A DNA stretch of 64,000 bases from Roseateles_E sp005503085 (GTDB lineage: Bacteria; Pseudomonadota; Gammaproteobacteria; Burkholderiales; Burkholderiaceae_C), in assembly GCF_028462495.1 (NCBI RefSeq), contig NZ_JAQOWX010000015.1, forward strand, positions 7,770 through 71,769. Reading direction: 5' to 3'. Both the position numbers and the translations under genes were made by a program. The notes beneath the pieces were generated by a model. That model did not search any database. It was not told the DNA's origin and saw only the letters and a program-made list of their open reading frames with translations. Shown here one piece after another: positions 1 to 9,019 of this stretch. Position 1 is the first letter of the stretch. The number at the start of each line of letters is the position of its first letter.

Positions 1-214
1 AGGCCGAGCTGCCGGCACCGGTCAGTATCACGCGGTGCCCGGGCCGGCTCAGCCAGTCGTCCAGGAAGGTGTCGATCCGGGTCTGCTGCTCTTGCACCTG
101 CCGGGCCCGGGCCAGCCACAGCTGGGGCTGGTGCCGGATTTCCTCGGCGGGGTGCTGGCCGCCGAGCCGGCACCAGGCCTCGTGATCGTCGAGATGAAGG
201 TGGTGCTGAGTCAT
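1..214 (-). CDS. agaS: SIS-domain sugar isomerase, AgaS-like (N-terminal part, cut by window edge)
   Basis: The gene runs off the left edge, so only the first 71 codons are visible. They end in a stretch reading RVILTGAGSSA, the phosphosugar-binding start of a SIS domain, after an N-terminal helix region with HPAEEIRHQPQLWL. This arrangement is typical of AgaS-type ketose/aldose isomerases, which deaminate or isomerise galactosamine-6-phosphate to tagatose-6-phosphate in the cytoplasm. It is divergent from the GH31/TonB receptor/GH109 operon, which fits a role in catabolising GalNAc released by those enzymes. The ATG at 214 is the only early start seen. A GlmS-related isomerase or a SIS-domain regulator is possible, because the catalytic part is outside the window. 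Confidence 0.6.
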   Translation of the reverse strand, partial: MTQHHLHLDDHEAWCRLGGQHPAEEIRHQPQLWLARARQVQEQQTRIDTFLDDWLSRPGHRVILTGAGSSA

Positions 215-244
215 TACAGGAACTGAAGTCTGCGGCAACGATAA

Positions 245-565
245 CTTTTAACTTTCGAAGTGTCAAACAAAGAAAGAAAATAGGAAGATAAATCGAAAGA
301 AATGTGCGAAATGAGTGCTCGGAGTAGCGTGCAATTGGCTCTTTGCCAACGAAAGATTCGATTTCCATACGGCTTGTATTGCCGCTGTACATTGAAAAGA
401 AAGAAAATCCGCGAAAACTCATTGATTCGAAAGATTGTTCGCCACTGATTGCTAGGGAATTTCCCTTGCATTGTCACTTTTTCTTAGCAATTCACTTTCG
501 ATTTCGTTGACTCATTTCGATTGTCTGCATAGAGTTTGCGCAAATGATTTCGAACGGGCTTTCGA
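245..565. promoter_or_regulatory. AT-rich divergent promoter with clustered TTTCGA/TCGAAA motifs
   Basis: This 384-nt gap between agaS and the GH31 gene holds no gene. It is clearly AT-richer than its surroundings and is dotted with TTTCG-type motifs on both strands: TTTCGA at 253-258, TCGAAA at 293-298, ATTCGA at 356-361, TTCGAAAG at 426-433, and a dense group from 496 to 520 (CTTTCGATTTCG then CATTTCGA), then more near 549 and 560. Repeated TTTC/TTTCG words are the known operator style of DeoR-family sugar regulators such as AgaR and GlpR. I infer that a DeoR/AgaR-type repressor controls both directions. The regulator gene is not in the window and may lie left of agaS. Confidence 0.55.
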
Positions 566-598
566 TGCCCCGTCGATCCGGCCACAAGGACTAGAGGA

Positions 599-3500
599 AT
601 GGACGCTGGGAATTTGCGCAAGACCGGAGCCCGTATCGCGGCCCTGCTGCTGGCTGGCCTGCCGCTGGCGGCGCTGGCCGCGCCGGTGGGCAATCTGCGC
701 GAGATCAAGCCGCTGCCGGCCGAGGCCGGCCAGGGCAGCCGCTGGGAGCTGCAGACCGATGCCCGGGTCAAGCTGCAGATCAGCCTGCTGCGCCCCGACC
801 TGCTGCGCATCTGGGCCGGCAGGGGCCTGAGCCTAGAGGGCGCTGGTGACCAGGCCGCGCCCATCGTGCTGCCGCAGTCCTATGAGGCTGTGCCCTTCAC
901 GCTGGACGAGCGACCCGACCATCTGCTGCTGAAGACCCACTCGCTGGCGCTGCGCATCTACCGCAAGCCGCTGCGCTTCGAGCTGGACCGGATCGACGGT
1001 GCCGGCCCGGCCCAGGCGCTGTGGCGTGAGCTGCAGCCGCTGGACCTGGCGCCCGAGCGCAGCGTGCAGACGCTGAGCAGCGACGCGGCCGAGCGCTTCT
1101 TCGGCGGCGGCCAGCAGAACGGCCGCTACGAGTTCAAGGGCCGGCAGCTGGAGGTGTCCTATTCCGGCGGCTGGGAGGAGGGCCACCGGCCCAGCCCGGC
1201 GCCCTTTCTGATGAGCTCGCGCGGCTGGGGCATGTTGCGCAACACCTGGAGCGATGGCAGCTACGACCTGCGGCAGCCCGAGCAGCTGGCGCTTGAGCAC
1301 AAGGAGGGGCGCTTCGATGCCTATTACTTCGTCGGCACCAGCCTGCGCGAGGTGCTGGCCCGCTATACCGAGCTGACCGGCCGCGCCCGCCTGCTGCCGC
1401 GCTGGGCGCTCGAGTACGGCGACGCCGACTGCTACAACGACGGCGACAACATCAAGAAGCCAGGCACCGTGCCCAAGGGCTGGAGCGACGGTCCGAGCGG
1501 CAAGACGCCCGACGTGATCGAGTCGGTGGCCAAGAAATACCGCGAGCACGACATGCCCGGCGGCTGGATCCTGCCCAACGACGGCTATGGCTGTGGCTAT
1601 ACCGAGCTGCCCGCAGTGGTGCGGGGCCTGCGCGAGCAGGGCTTCCGCACCGGGCTGTGGACCGAGAACGGTGTCGACAAGATCGCCTGGGAGGTCGGCC
1701 AGGCCGGCAGCCGGGCGCAGAAGCTGGACGTGGCCTGGACCGGCAAGGGCTACCAGTTCGCGATGGACGCGAACAAATCGGCCTATGACGGCATCCTGAA
1801 CAACGCCGACGCCCGCCCCTTTCTGTGGACCGTGATGGGCTGGGCCGGCATCCAGCGCTATGCGGTGACCTGGACCGGCGACCAGAGCGCCAGCTGGGAC
1901 TACATCCGCTGGCATGTGCCGACCCTGATCGGCTCCGGCCTGTCCGGCCAGGCCTATGCGACCGGCGATGTGGATGCGATCTTCGGCGGCAGCGCCGAGA
2001 CCTACACCCGCGACCTGCAGTGGAAGAGCTTCACGCCGGTGCTGATGGGCATGTCCGGCTGGGCCGCAGCGGCGCGCAAGCATCCCTGGTGGTTCGACGA
2101 GCCCTACCGCAGCATCAACCGCCGCTACCTGAAGCTGAAGCTGCGCCTGACGCCCTATATGTATGGACTCACGCGCGAGGCCGAGCAAAGCGGCGCGCCG
2201 CCGGTGCGCGGCCTGATGTGGGACTACGCCCATGACCCGCAGGCCCATACCGAGGCGCACAAATACCAGTTCCTGCTCGGCCGCGAACTGCTGGTGGCGC
2301 CCGTCTACCGCAGCCAGGCCGCCAGCCAGGGCTGGCGCCAGGGCATCCATCTGCCGCATCTGCCCGATGGGGGCCGCTGGATCGACTACTGGGACGGCCG
2401 CCAGCTGAGCGCCGGCGCGGCCGGCCGCCAGATCGACCTGCAGGTGAGCCTGGACAAGCTGCCGGTGTTCGTGCGCGCCGGCGCCATCCTGCCGATGTAC
2501 CCGGAGATGCTGTACGACGGCCACAAGCCCAAGGACGAGCTGACCCTGGACCTCTACCCGCATGGCGAGTCGAGCTACGCGCTCTACGAGGACGATGGCG
2601 AGACCCGCCAGTACGCTGCAGGAAAGTTCAGCGAGCAGTTGATCCGCATGGCAGCGCCCGGCGCGGCCGGCGGCGAGCTGCGCGTGGCGATCAGCGCCGT
2701 CGTCGGCAGCTATGCCGGCCAGGAGCCGCAGCGCCGCTACGCGCTGCGCCTGCTGAGCCGCCAGCGGCCGGAGCGCGTCGCGCTGCAGGGTCAGGCCTTG
2801 CCCGAGTTGCGTGAGCGTGCCGCCTTCGACGCGGCCGCTCAGGGCTGGTTCTTTGATCCGGCGGACCGCCTGGGTACGGTGCATGTGAAGACTGCCACGC
2901 TGGACATCCGTCAGCCGCTGGACTTTGCGCTGCGCCTGCCGGCCGCCGCCGCACCCGAGGACGAGTTTCCCGCCGCGCCGGCGGTGGGTCGCGAGCTGCC
3001 GGCCGATGCGCTGAGCGTGGTCAACCGCCCGACCGAGGAGCCCGGCCATCCGCTGGAGCAGGCCTTCGACGCCCTGCCCGAGACCTGGTTCCGCAGCACC
3101 CGCAACCAGGCCCTGAAGCATGGCGCGCATGAATGGACCCTGGGCTTCGGCGAGCGCCGCCTGATCGACGGCATCGAGATCGCGCCGCGCACCGACCAGC
3201 ATTGGAAGCATGGCCAGGTGCGCGACTACGAGGTCTATATGGCCGACAGCAATGGCGACTGGGGCGCGCCCATCCACAAGGGCCGGCTGGCGCTGCAGCA
3301 GGAGCCGCAGCAGATTTCCTTTGAGCCCACGGCCGGCCGCCTGCTGCGCTTTCGCGTGCTGAGCACCCACAACCCGGATGGCCAGGCGCCGGCCGACAAG
3401 GCGGCGCAGGGCACGGCCCGCGCGCTGGACGCCAGCCTGCCGGCCGAGGTCGGGCCCGTCACTCTGTCGCGCTTCCGCGTGCTGGAGCATCGCAGCGCCG

Positions 3501-3952
3501 AGCGCCCGGAGCTGCTGCGCTATCTGTCGGACCTCGCCGCCGTGCCCCGCAGCGTGGCGCGCGACCAGGCGCCGGGCGCCCAGGCCCCGATGCGCATGAA
3601 CGGCCTGCTGTTCCGCAAGGGCCTGGGCGTCGGCGCGAGCAGCCGCATCGAGCTGGCGCTGGAGGGCGACTGGCGCCTGCTGCGCGCCGACCTGGGCGTC
3701 GACGACAGCTGCCGCGCCCATGGCGGGCTGCAGTTCCAGGTCTGGGGTGATGGCCGCCTGCTGTATGACAGCGGGCTGGTCAAGGCACCGGGCGTGGTCA
3801 AGCCCGAGATCGATGTGCGCGGCCTGCGCCGGCTGAGCCTGCGCACCCTGGGCGCCATCGGTGCCAGACCCGCCGCCGTCTGCGGCAACTGGGCCAATGC
3901 CGCCCTGCTGGGCATGGAGGGGGACAGCGCCGCCTTCTCGAACACACCCTAG
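599..3952 (+). CDS. GH31 glycosidase, probable alpha-N-acetylgalactosaminidase, with CBM32-like and NPCBM domains
   Basis: Secreted 1117-residue glycosidase. A signal peptide (about residues 1-28, ending AALAAP) precedes an N-terminal GH31 beta-sandwich and a TIM barrel. Barrel signatures include GLWTENGVDKIAWEVG, KLDVAWTGKGY and WTGDQSASWDYIRWH. Asp377 (in LDVAW) and Asp428 (in TGDQS) are the probable nucleophile and acid/base. These motifs are like those I recall for the GH31 subfamily with alpha-GalNAcase activity rather than for alpha-glucosidases. About residues 800-930 resemble an F5/8-type (CBM32) module and about 960-1110 an NPCBM domain (GLLFRKGLGVGASS), both binding exposed sugars. 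The start has a good AGAGGA ribosome site. It is the first gene of the operon and faces agaS. Substrate is inferred from family and neighbours. Confidence 0.8.
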   Translation: MDAGNLRKTGARIAALLLAGLPLAALAAPVGNLREIKPLPAEAGQGSRWELQTDARVKLQISLLRPDLLRIWAGRGLSLEGAGDQAAPIVLPQSYEAVPFTLDERPDHLLLKTHSLALRIYRKPLRFELDRIDGAGPAQALWRELQPLDLAPERSVQTLSSDAAERFFGGGQQNGRYEFKGRQLEVSYSGGWEEGHRPSPAPFLMSSRGWGMLRNTWSDGSYDLRQPEQLALEHKEGRFDAYYFVGTSLREVLARYTELTGRARLLPRWALEYGDADCYNDGDNIKKPGTVPKGWSDGPSGKTPDVIESVAKKYREHDMPGGWILPNDGYGCGYTELPAVVRGLREQGFRTGLWTENGVDKIAWEVGQAGSRAQKLDVAWTGKGYQFAMDANKSAYDGILNNADARPFLWTVMGWAGIQRYAVTWTGDQSASWDYIRWHVPTLIGSGLSGQAYATGDVDAIFGGSAETYTRDLQWKSFTPVLMGMSGWAAAARKHPWWFDEPYRSINRRYLKLKLRLTPYMYGLTREAEQSGAPPVRGLMWDYAHDPQAHTEAHKYQFLLGRELLVAPVYRSQAASQGWRQGIHLPHLPDGGRWIDYWDGRQLSAGAAGRQIDLQVSLDKLPVFVRAGAILPMYPEMLYDGHKPKDELTLDLYPHGESSYALYEDDGETRQYAAGKFSEQLIRMAAPGAAGGELRVAISAVVGSYAGQEPQRRYALRLLSRQRPERVALQGQALPELRERAAFDAAAQGWFFDPADRLGTVHVKTATLDIRQPLDFALRLPAAAAPEDEFPAAPAVGRELPADALSVVNRPTEEPGHPLEQAFDALPETWFRSTRNQALKHGAHEWTLGFGERRLIDGIEIAPRTDQHWKHGQVRDYEVYMADSNGDWGAPIHKGRLALQQEPQQISFEPTAGRLLRFRVLSTHNPDGQAPADKAAQGTARALDASLPAEVGPVTLSRFRVLEHRSAERPELLRYLSDLAAVPRSVARDQAPGAQAPMRMNGLLFRKGLGVGASSRIELALEGDWRLLRADLGVDDSCRAHGGLQFQVWGDGRLLYDSGLVKAPGVVKPEIDVRGLRRLSLRTLGAIGARPAAVCGNWANAALLGMEGDSAAFSNTP

Positions 3953-4089
3953 CCCACCTTCACCCCCGCACTGCTTCACCGACCGCACGCCGCCGGGCGT
4001 GCCGGCGGAGCGCTGCCCGCCTGCCCCCGTCATCAGATCGCAAGGCCGAGACAAGCCAAGCAAGCTCCAACCGATAAGGAAACACGACG

Positions 4090-7062
4090 ATGCTGAACCG
4101 AAACCAGACCCTCCGCCCCCATGCCCGGGCCCGCGCCATCGCCACCCTGTTGTGCGCCGGGCCCTTGATGGCGGTCGCCCAGACCGAGGCCAGGACCGAA
4201 CCGGCGCAGATCGAACGCGTGGAGGTGACCGGCTCCAGCATCCGCCGCGTCAATGCCGAGACCGCCTCGCCGGTGCAGGTAATCAGCGCCAAGCAGATCG
4301 AGAACATGGGCGCGCGCACCCTGCTGCAGGTACTGGACAATCTGCCGGCGGCCCGCCCGGGGCAGCAGGACTTCCGCTCGATGTTCACCGGCTCGGACGG
4401 CGCCTCGCAGGCCAATCTGCGCGGCCTGGGCGCGCATGGCACGCTGGTGCTGCTGAACGGCCGCCGCCTGTCCTTCTACGGCGCGCCCGAAGGCTTCCAG
4501 CGCCAGTTCGTCAATATCGATTCGATCCCTGCCGCCGCGATCGAGCGCATGGAGGTGCTGACCGACGGGGCCTCGGCGATCTACGGCTCCGATGCGGTGG
4601 CCGGCGTGATCAATGTGATCACCAAGAAGAGCTTCCAGGGCCTGCAGCTGAGCGCCAGCACCGACTGGTCGGACCAAGTCAGCAGTTTCGGCGAGAAGCA
4701 GGCTAGCCTGCTCTATGGCTTCGGCGACCTGGACCGCGACCGCTTCAGCCTCTACGGCTCGCTGAACGTCTACAAGCGCGACCGCATCGCGCTGGCCGAC
4801 ACCTATGACAAGCGCCCCGATCACTTCTATGTGAACCGCCCCACCTTTCTCTCGGACTTCCGCATCGGCAGCGGCAGCGAGCCGGGTGTCGTCAACCCCG
4901 GCACCTTTTTCGCCTTCGACCCGACCAAGGGCAATGCGCGCTCGCAGGAACCGGCGCCGGGCTGCAAGAACACCTTGCAGCAGGCCGCTGGCCAGCGCTG
5001 TATCTGGAACTCGCTACCCAACGCGCTCGACACCGGCCCCACGTCCGAGCGTGCGACGCTCTACCTGAACGGCCGCGCCAAGTTCAGCGACACCTTGGAG
5101 GGCTTCAGCGAGCTGGCCTACACCCGTATCGAGCTGCAGGGCCGCAACGGCCCGGCCGCCCTGAACAGTGGCAGCACCACCAGCTGGTACTCGCGCAACA
5201 CCGGCACCACGCTGAACACCTTCACCCAGCCCTTTCTGGGCCCCAACAACATCTACAACAAGGCCAGCCCCGAGCTGCGCGCCAAGATGGGTGGCGTGGT
5301 GGGTCTGAACTACCTGTTGCCGGACGCGATCGGCCATTTCGGCCAGCGCAATACCGACAACAGCTACCGCTGGCTGGCAGGCTTGCGCGGCGCCATCGGC
5401 AGCTGGGACTTCGAGACCGCGTTGGCGGTGGCGGGCAGCGAGTCGACCCTGTACCAGACCGTCAATGTCAACCGCAAGGGTTTCGAGAAGGCCTTCGGCC
5501 CCTTCACCACCGACGCCGCCGGCCGCCTGCTGATGGCCGACAAGCCGGCCTATGAGTTCGGTGTGATCAGCGAGAAGAATGCCGCGCTGCTGCGCGAGGC
5601 CTACCCGACCTTCGACATCCAGTCCAGCACCCGGTTGATCACCTATGACGCCAAGGTCGAGGGTACGGTCTACACGCTGCCGGCCGGCGAGGTGCGCACC
5701 GCCTTCGGCATCAACCTGATGCGCGAGAGCTTCAAGACTCCCGGCAACACCGACGCAGCCAATGGCCTGATCACCCAGCAGGGTGGCTCCTGGTTCGATG
5801 GCGAGCGCACCGTCGGCGCGCTGTTCGGCGAGGCCATCGTGCCGCTGGCCAAGGACCTGGAGCTCAATGCCGCGCTGCGCCTGGACAAGTACCCGAACTT
5901 CGACGCCAACCTGGCGCCCAAGCTTGGACTGAAGTACAAGCCCATGCCAGAGTTGCTGCTGCGCGGCACCTATTCCGAGGGCTTCCGCGCGCCCGGCCTG
6001 GCCGAGTCCGGCAATGGCGGCGTCTATGCCCAGCACGGCGGCCTGCGCGACAAGGTGCGCTGCGACCAGACCAATGCGATCGCCAACCTGCTGCTGAAGT
6101 CGGTCAGCGCCACCGACAAGGAGCTGGGCAAGCAGCTCTTGAACTCCAACTGCAGCACCACGATCGGCGGCCTGACCCCGCCCAACAAGGCCCTCAAGCC
6201 CGAGAAGGCCAAGATCGCGACCTTGGGAATGGTGCTGCAGCCGACCAAGGATCTGGACGTTTCGTTGGACTATTGGTTTGTCTACCGCCGCGACGAGATC
6301 CAGCGCGGTGACTTCAATATGCTGTACGACGCCATGGTCGAGCAGTACGGGCCCGCGCTCGTTGGCGCGCCCGGCGCGACCCGTGTGCCGATCTCCGATG
6401 CCGACCGCGGCAATGCCGCCGCCGCCGCCGCGATGTGCCAGAACCCGGCCAATGCCGCCGCCTGCGCCGCCGGCCTGCCCGGCTACACGGTGGGCAATCT
6501 GGCCGGCCTGGTGAACAGCTATAGCAACCGCGGTCGCACCCTGATCGACGGCTTCGACATCGATGCGCGGGGCCGCGTCGCGCTGGGCGACTACGGCCGT
6601 CTGAACCTGGGCGCGGCCGCTACCATCGCGCGGCGCAACAAGGCTGACTACAGCGGTACCGGCTTCGAATACGAGTACGTCGGCTACTACAACAACCCGC
6701 GCCTGCGCGCCACCCTGAGCGCCGACTGGGCCTACCAGAACTACAACGCCGGCCTGTTCCTGAACTACAGCGGCAGCAGCAAATGGGCCTATGACAACAC
6801 CGACAAGGACAACGCGCCCGGCACCTGCAAGGGCGCCCACCTGACTCTGCCTGAGAAGCTGTGCAAGGGTCAGCCCGCCCACTACACGGTCAATCTGAGC
6901 CTGGGCTGGAGCCCGGTGAAGGACATGCGCCTGGGCCTGACGGTCAAGAACCTGTTCGACCGCAAGCCCTACTACGACCCCTATGGCTGGGAGGGCTACA
7001 ACCACGGCCTGAACCTGTTCGGCCGGGTCTACAGCCTGTCGGCCAGCTACAAGTTCAACTGA
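4090..7062 (+). CDS. TonB-dependent outer-membrane receptor
   Basis: 990-residue receptor that would import oligosaccharides across the outer membrane using TonB energy. After a signal peptide (about 1-30) it carries the plug start IERVEVTGSSIRRV, the plug sequence LLQVLDNLPAARPG, NLRGLGAHGTLVLLNGRRL and the GASAIYGSDAVAGVINVIT block, then a long barrel ending FGRVYSLSASYKFN. A final Asn instead of the usual Phe is slightly odd. The length and plug style match the proteobacterial sugar receptors that lack an N-terminal signalling domain. It lies 137 nt after the GH31 gene with its own AAGGA ribosome site, and is followed 14 nt later by the lipoprotein gene, so one operon is likely. No SusD-like partner is present. 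Confidence 0.92.
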   Translation: MLNRNQTLRPHARARAIATLLCAGPLMAVAQTEARTEPAQIERVEVTGSSIRRVNAETASPVQVISAKQIENMGARTLLQVLDNLPAARPGQQDFRSMFTGSDGASQANLRGLGAHGTLVLLNGRRLSFYGAPEGFQRQFVNIDSIPAAAIERMEVLTDGASAIYGSDAVAGVINVITKKSFQGLQLSASTDWSDQVSSFGEKQASLLYGFGDLDRDRFSLYGSLNVYKRDRIALADTYDKRPDHFYVNRPTFLSDFRIGSGSEPGVVNPGTFFAFDPTKGNARSQEPAPGCKNTLQQAAGQRCIWNSLPNALDTGPTSERATLYLNGRAKFSDTLEGFSELAYTRIELQGRNGPAALNSGSTTSWYSRNTGTTLNTFTQPFLGPNNIYNKASPELRAKMGGVVGLNYLLPDAIGHFGQRNTDNSYRWLAGLRGAIGSWDFETALAVAGSESTLYQTVNVNRKGFEKAFGPFTTDAAGRLLMADKPAYEFGVISEKNAALLREAYPTFDIQSSTRLITYDAKVEGTVYTLPAGEVRTAFGINLMRESFKTPGNTDAANGLITQQGGSWFDGERTVGALFGEAIVPLAKDLELNAALRLDKYPNFDANLAPKLGLKYKPMPELLLRGTYSEGFRAPGLAESGNGGVYAQHGGLRDKVRCDQTNAIANLLLKSVSATDKELGKQLLNSNCSTTIGGLTPPNKALKPEKAKIATLGMVLQPTKDLDVSLDYWFVYRRDEIQRGDFNMLYDAMVEQYGPALVGAPGATRVPISDADRGNAAAAAAMCQNPANAAACAAGLPGYTVGNLAGLVNSYSNRGRTLIDGFDIDARGRVALGDYGRLNLGAAATIARRNKADYSGTGFEYEYVGYYNNPRLRATLSADWAYQNYNAGLFLNYSGSSKWAYDNTDKDNAPGTCKGAHLTLPEKLCKGQPAHYTVNLSLGWSPVKDMRLGLTVKNLFDRKPYYDPYGWEGYNHGLNLFGRVYSLSASYKFN

Positions 7063-7076
7063 CGCGAGGGACAGCC

Positions 7077-8432
7077 ATGATCACCAGACTCCCTGCCATG
7101 ACCGCGCTGCTGGCGACGGCCGCCCTGCTCGCCGCCTGCGGCGGCGGTGCCGAAGCGGAACCGATGTCGCTGGCCCAGGCCGCCGGCCCGAGCTCGCGGA
7201 CGCTCGCGGCCGCCAAGGGCGACACCGCGACAAGCCCGAAGCTGCAGCCGGCCCGTGTCGAGCTGGCCGGCAATGCCTTCATCACGAAGGCTGCCGCCGA
7301 CGCTCCCGAGTGGATCTCCTACGACGAGGGACTGAAGGACTGGAGCGATCCGCGCACGGTCATCAGCAGCTATGTGCGGGTGGCCCAGCCGGGCCGCTTC
7401 AATATCGCGCTGAAAGGCCTGGTGCCGGCCGGTGGCATCAGCACCGTCAAGGTCACGGCGCTCGGCAAGAGCTTCACGCTGCGCATGACGCCGACCTCGG
7501 CCGTGGCGACCGGGCTGGCCGTGATCGACGTGCCGAACGCCGGCTACCTGAAGATCGATCTGCAAGGTCTCACGCGCAGCGGCCCCGAGTTCGCGCAGCT
7601 GCAGGCCATCGAGCTCAGCGGTACGGCGGCCAGCGGCCTGCAGTATGCCAACCAGGCGGCCGACTCCGGCTACTACTGGTCGCGTCGCGGCCCCTCGGTC
7701 CATATGAGCTACACGGCGCCGGCCAATGTCGAGTACTTCTACAACGAGCTGACGATTCCGGTCGGCGAGGACAGTGTCGGCTCCTTCTTCATGGCCAACG
7801 GCTTCGGTGAAGGCTATATGGGCATCCAGGTCAAGGAGCGCGAGCGCTGGGTGCTGTTCTCGGTCTGGGATCCGGCCGTCGGCAAGACGACGCTGGTCAA
7901 GAAGGGCCCCGAGGTTGTCACCAATGACTTTGGCGGCGAGGGCACGGGCGGCCAGAGCCGGCTGACCTACGACTGGCGTGCCGGCACGACCTACCCCTTC
8001 ATCACCCGCGTGCGACCCGACGGCCAGGGCGGCAGCCTCTACTCGGCCTGGTTCTATGCCGTCGAGGAGCAGCGCTGGCGTTTCATCGCGACCTGGCTGC
8101 GGCCGAACACCCATACCTGGCTGGTGCGTCCGCATTCCTTCCTCGAGAACTTCATCGATACCAAGGGCTATCAGGGCCGCAAGCTGCTGATGGGCCAGCA
8201 GTGGGCGGTGAACAATGCCGGCGTCTGGACCGAGCTCAATCGCGGCCGCTTCACCGTCGATGCGACCGGCGCGGCCAGGCAGCGGCTCGACTTTGCCGGC
8301 GGTCTCGATGCCAGCGGCCGCTTCTATCTGCGCAACGGCGGTTTCTTCGACGAGACCGTGGCCGCCAACCAAAACTTCATACGCCCGCTGACCGGCCAAC
8401 AGCCGGCGGTGGACCTCAACACCCTGCCATGA
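7077..8432 (+). CDS. DUF3472-type lipoprotein of the glycan locus
   Basis: 451-residue protein with a lipoprotein signal: hydrophobic TALLATAALLAAC followed by GGG, with Cys as the likely lipidated residue. The N-terminal third (about residues 60-190) resembles the DUF5077 carbohydrate-associated domain. The C-terminal part, from YYWSRRGPSVHMSY through FFMANGFGEGYMGIQV to GGFFDETV, reads as DUF3472. Proteins of this build occur in polysaccharide loci and are thought to bind or process glycans, but no reaction is established. The ATG follows AGGGACAGCC, 14 nt after the receptor stop; an upstream extension in the same frame overlaps the receptor gene and is not used. It overlaps the next gene by ATGA, indicating translational coupling. 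Confidence 0.8.
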   Translation: MITRLPAMTALLATAALLAACGGGAEAEPMSLAQAAGPSSRTLAAAKGDTATSPKLQPARVELAGNAFITKAAADAPEWISYDEGLKDWSDPRTVISSYVRVAQPGRFNIALKGLVPAGGISTVKVTALGKSFTLRMTPTSAVATGLAVIDVPNAGYLKIDLQGLTRSGPEFAQLQAIELSGTAASGLQYANQAADSGYYWSRRGPSVHMSYTAPANVEYFYNELTIPVGEDSVGSFFMANGFGEGYMGIQVKERERWVLFSVWDPAVGKTTLVKKGPEVVTNDFGGEGTGGQSRLTYDWRAGTTYPFITRVRPDGQGGSLYSAWFYAVEEQRWRFIATWLRPNTHTWLVRPHSFLENFIDTKGYQGRKLLMGQQWAVNNAGVWTELNRGRFTVDATGAARQRLDFAGGLDASGRFYLRNGGFFDETVAANQNFIRPLTGQQPAVDLNTLP

Positions 8433-9019
8433 GAACAGCCATGCCCCGTTTCCTGTTGAAGTCCCTGGCCGCGGTCCTGTGCCTGGGCCTCGGTGCCGGC
8501 GCCCATGCCGCGACACGCGATATTCCCCTCAGCAGCATCGCCAGCAGCGGTCTGCTCGGCGCGGCTGGCAATACCGTGCTGAGCTTCCAGCTCGGCGCCG
8601 GCGCCCATGTGACCGCAATGCGCTGGGAACTCGACATCGAGGCCTTTGCGCCGAGCTGGCTGTCCGAGCTCCGCCTTGCTGTCAGCGGCAGCGATATCAC
8701 CACCGGCGGCCTGCTGTTCGCGCCGGGCGAGGGCCGCGACGCCGCCGGCACGCTGCGGGCCGCGGGTGAGCTCGACCTGCTGGAGTCAGGGCTCGACTTC
8801 CATCTCGGCACCGACGGCATCCTGCGCCTCGAGTTTCACGAGGCTGCAGGCGATGGCCTGCAGCCCGATGGCATCTGGCGCTCGGGCCGCCTGAGCTTTG
8901 ACAGCGCCGCCGCGCCGGTACCCGAGCCGGCCAGCCTAACGATGATGGTGGCCGGCGGCCTCCTGATCGCTGCAGCCCGGCGCCGCCGCCTGCGCCACAC
9001 TCCCACCTCGAACCCATGA
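8429..9019 (+). CDS. PEP-CTERM sorting-signal protein
   Basis: 196-residue secreted protein. A signal peptide (LAAVLCLGLGAGAHA) is followed by a beta-rich, motif-poor body, then a classic C-terminal PEP-CTERM tripartite signal: VPEPASL, a hydrophobic helix (MMVAGGLLIAAA) and an arginine cluster (RRRRLR). This signal is recognised by the EpsH/exosortase system, which removes it and delivers the protein to the surface or exopolysaccharide. The start overlaps the upstream stop as ATGA and the stop overlaps the GH109 start as ATGA, so it is tightly embedded in the operon. A second in-frame ATG lies four codons in. A surface glycan-binding role is inferred from context only; exosortase is not in the window. 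Confidence 0.85.
   Translation: MRTAMPRFLLKSLAAVLCLGLGAGAHAATRDIPLSSIASSGLLGAAGNTVLSFQLGAGAHVTAMRWELDIEAFAPSWLSELRLAVSGSDITTGGLLFAPGEGRDAAGTLRAAGELDLLESGLDFHLGTDGILRLEFHEAAGDGLQPDGIWRSGRLSFDSAAAPVPEPASLTMMVAGGLLIAAARRRRLRHTPTSNP

Noticed and set aside
833..4063. A very long open frame antisense to the GH31 gene
   Set aside because: High G+C with strong codon-position bias opens long antisense frames. The translation is low-complexity Ala/Gln/Arg without motifs, and the opposite strand has a clear enzyme.
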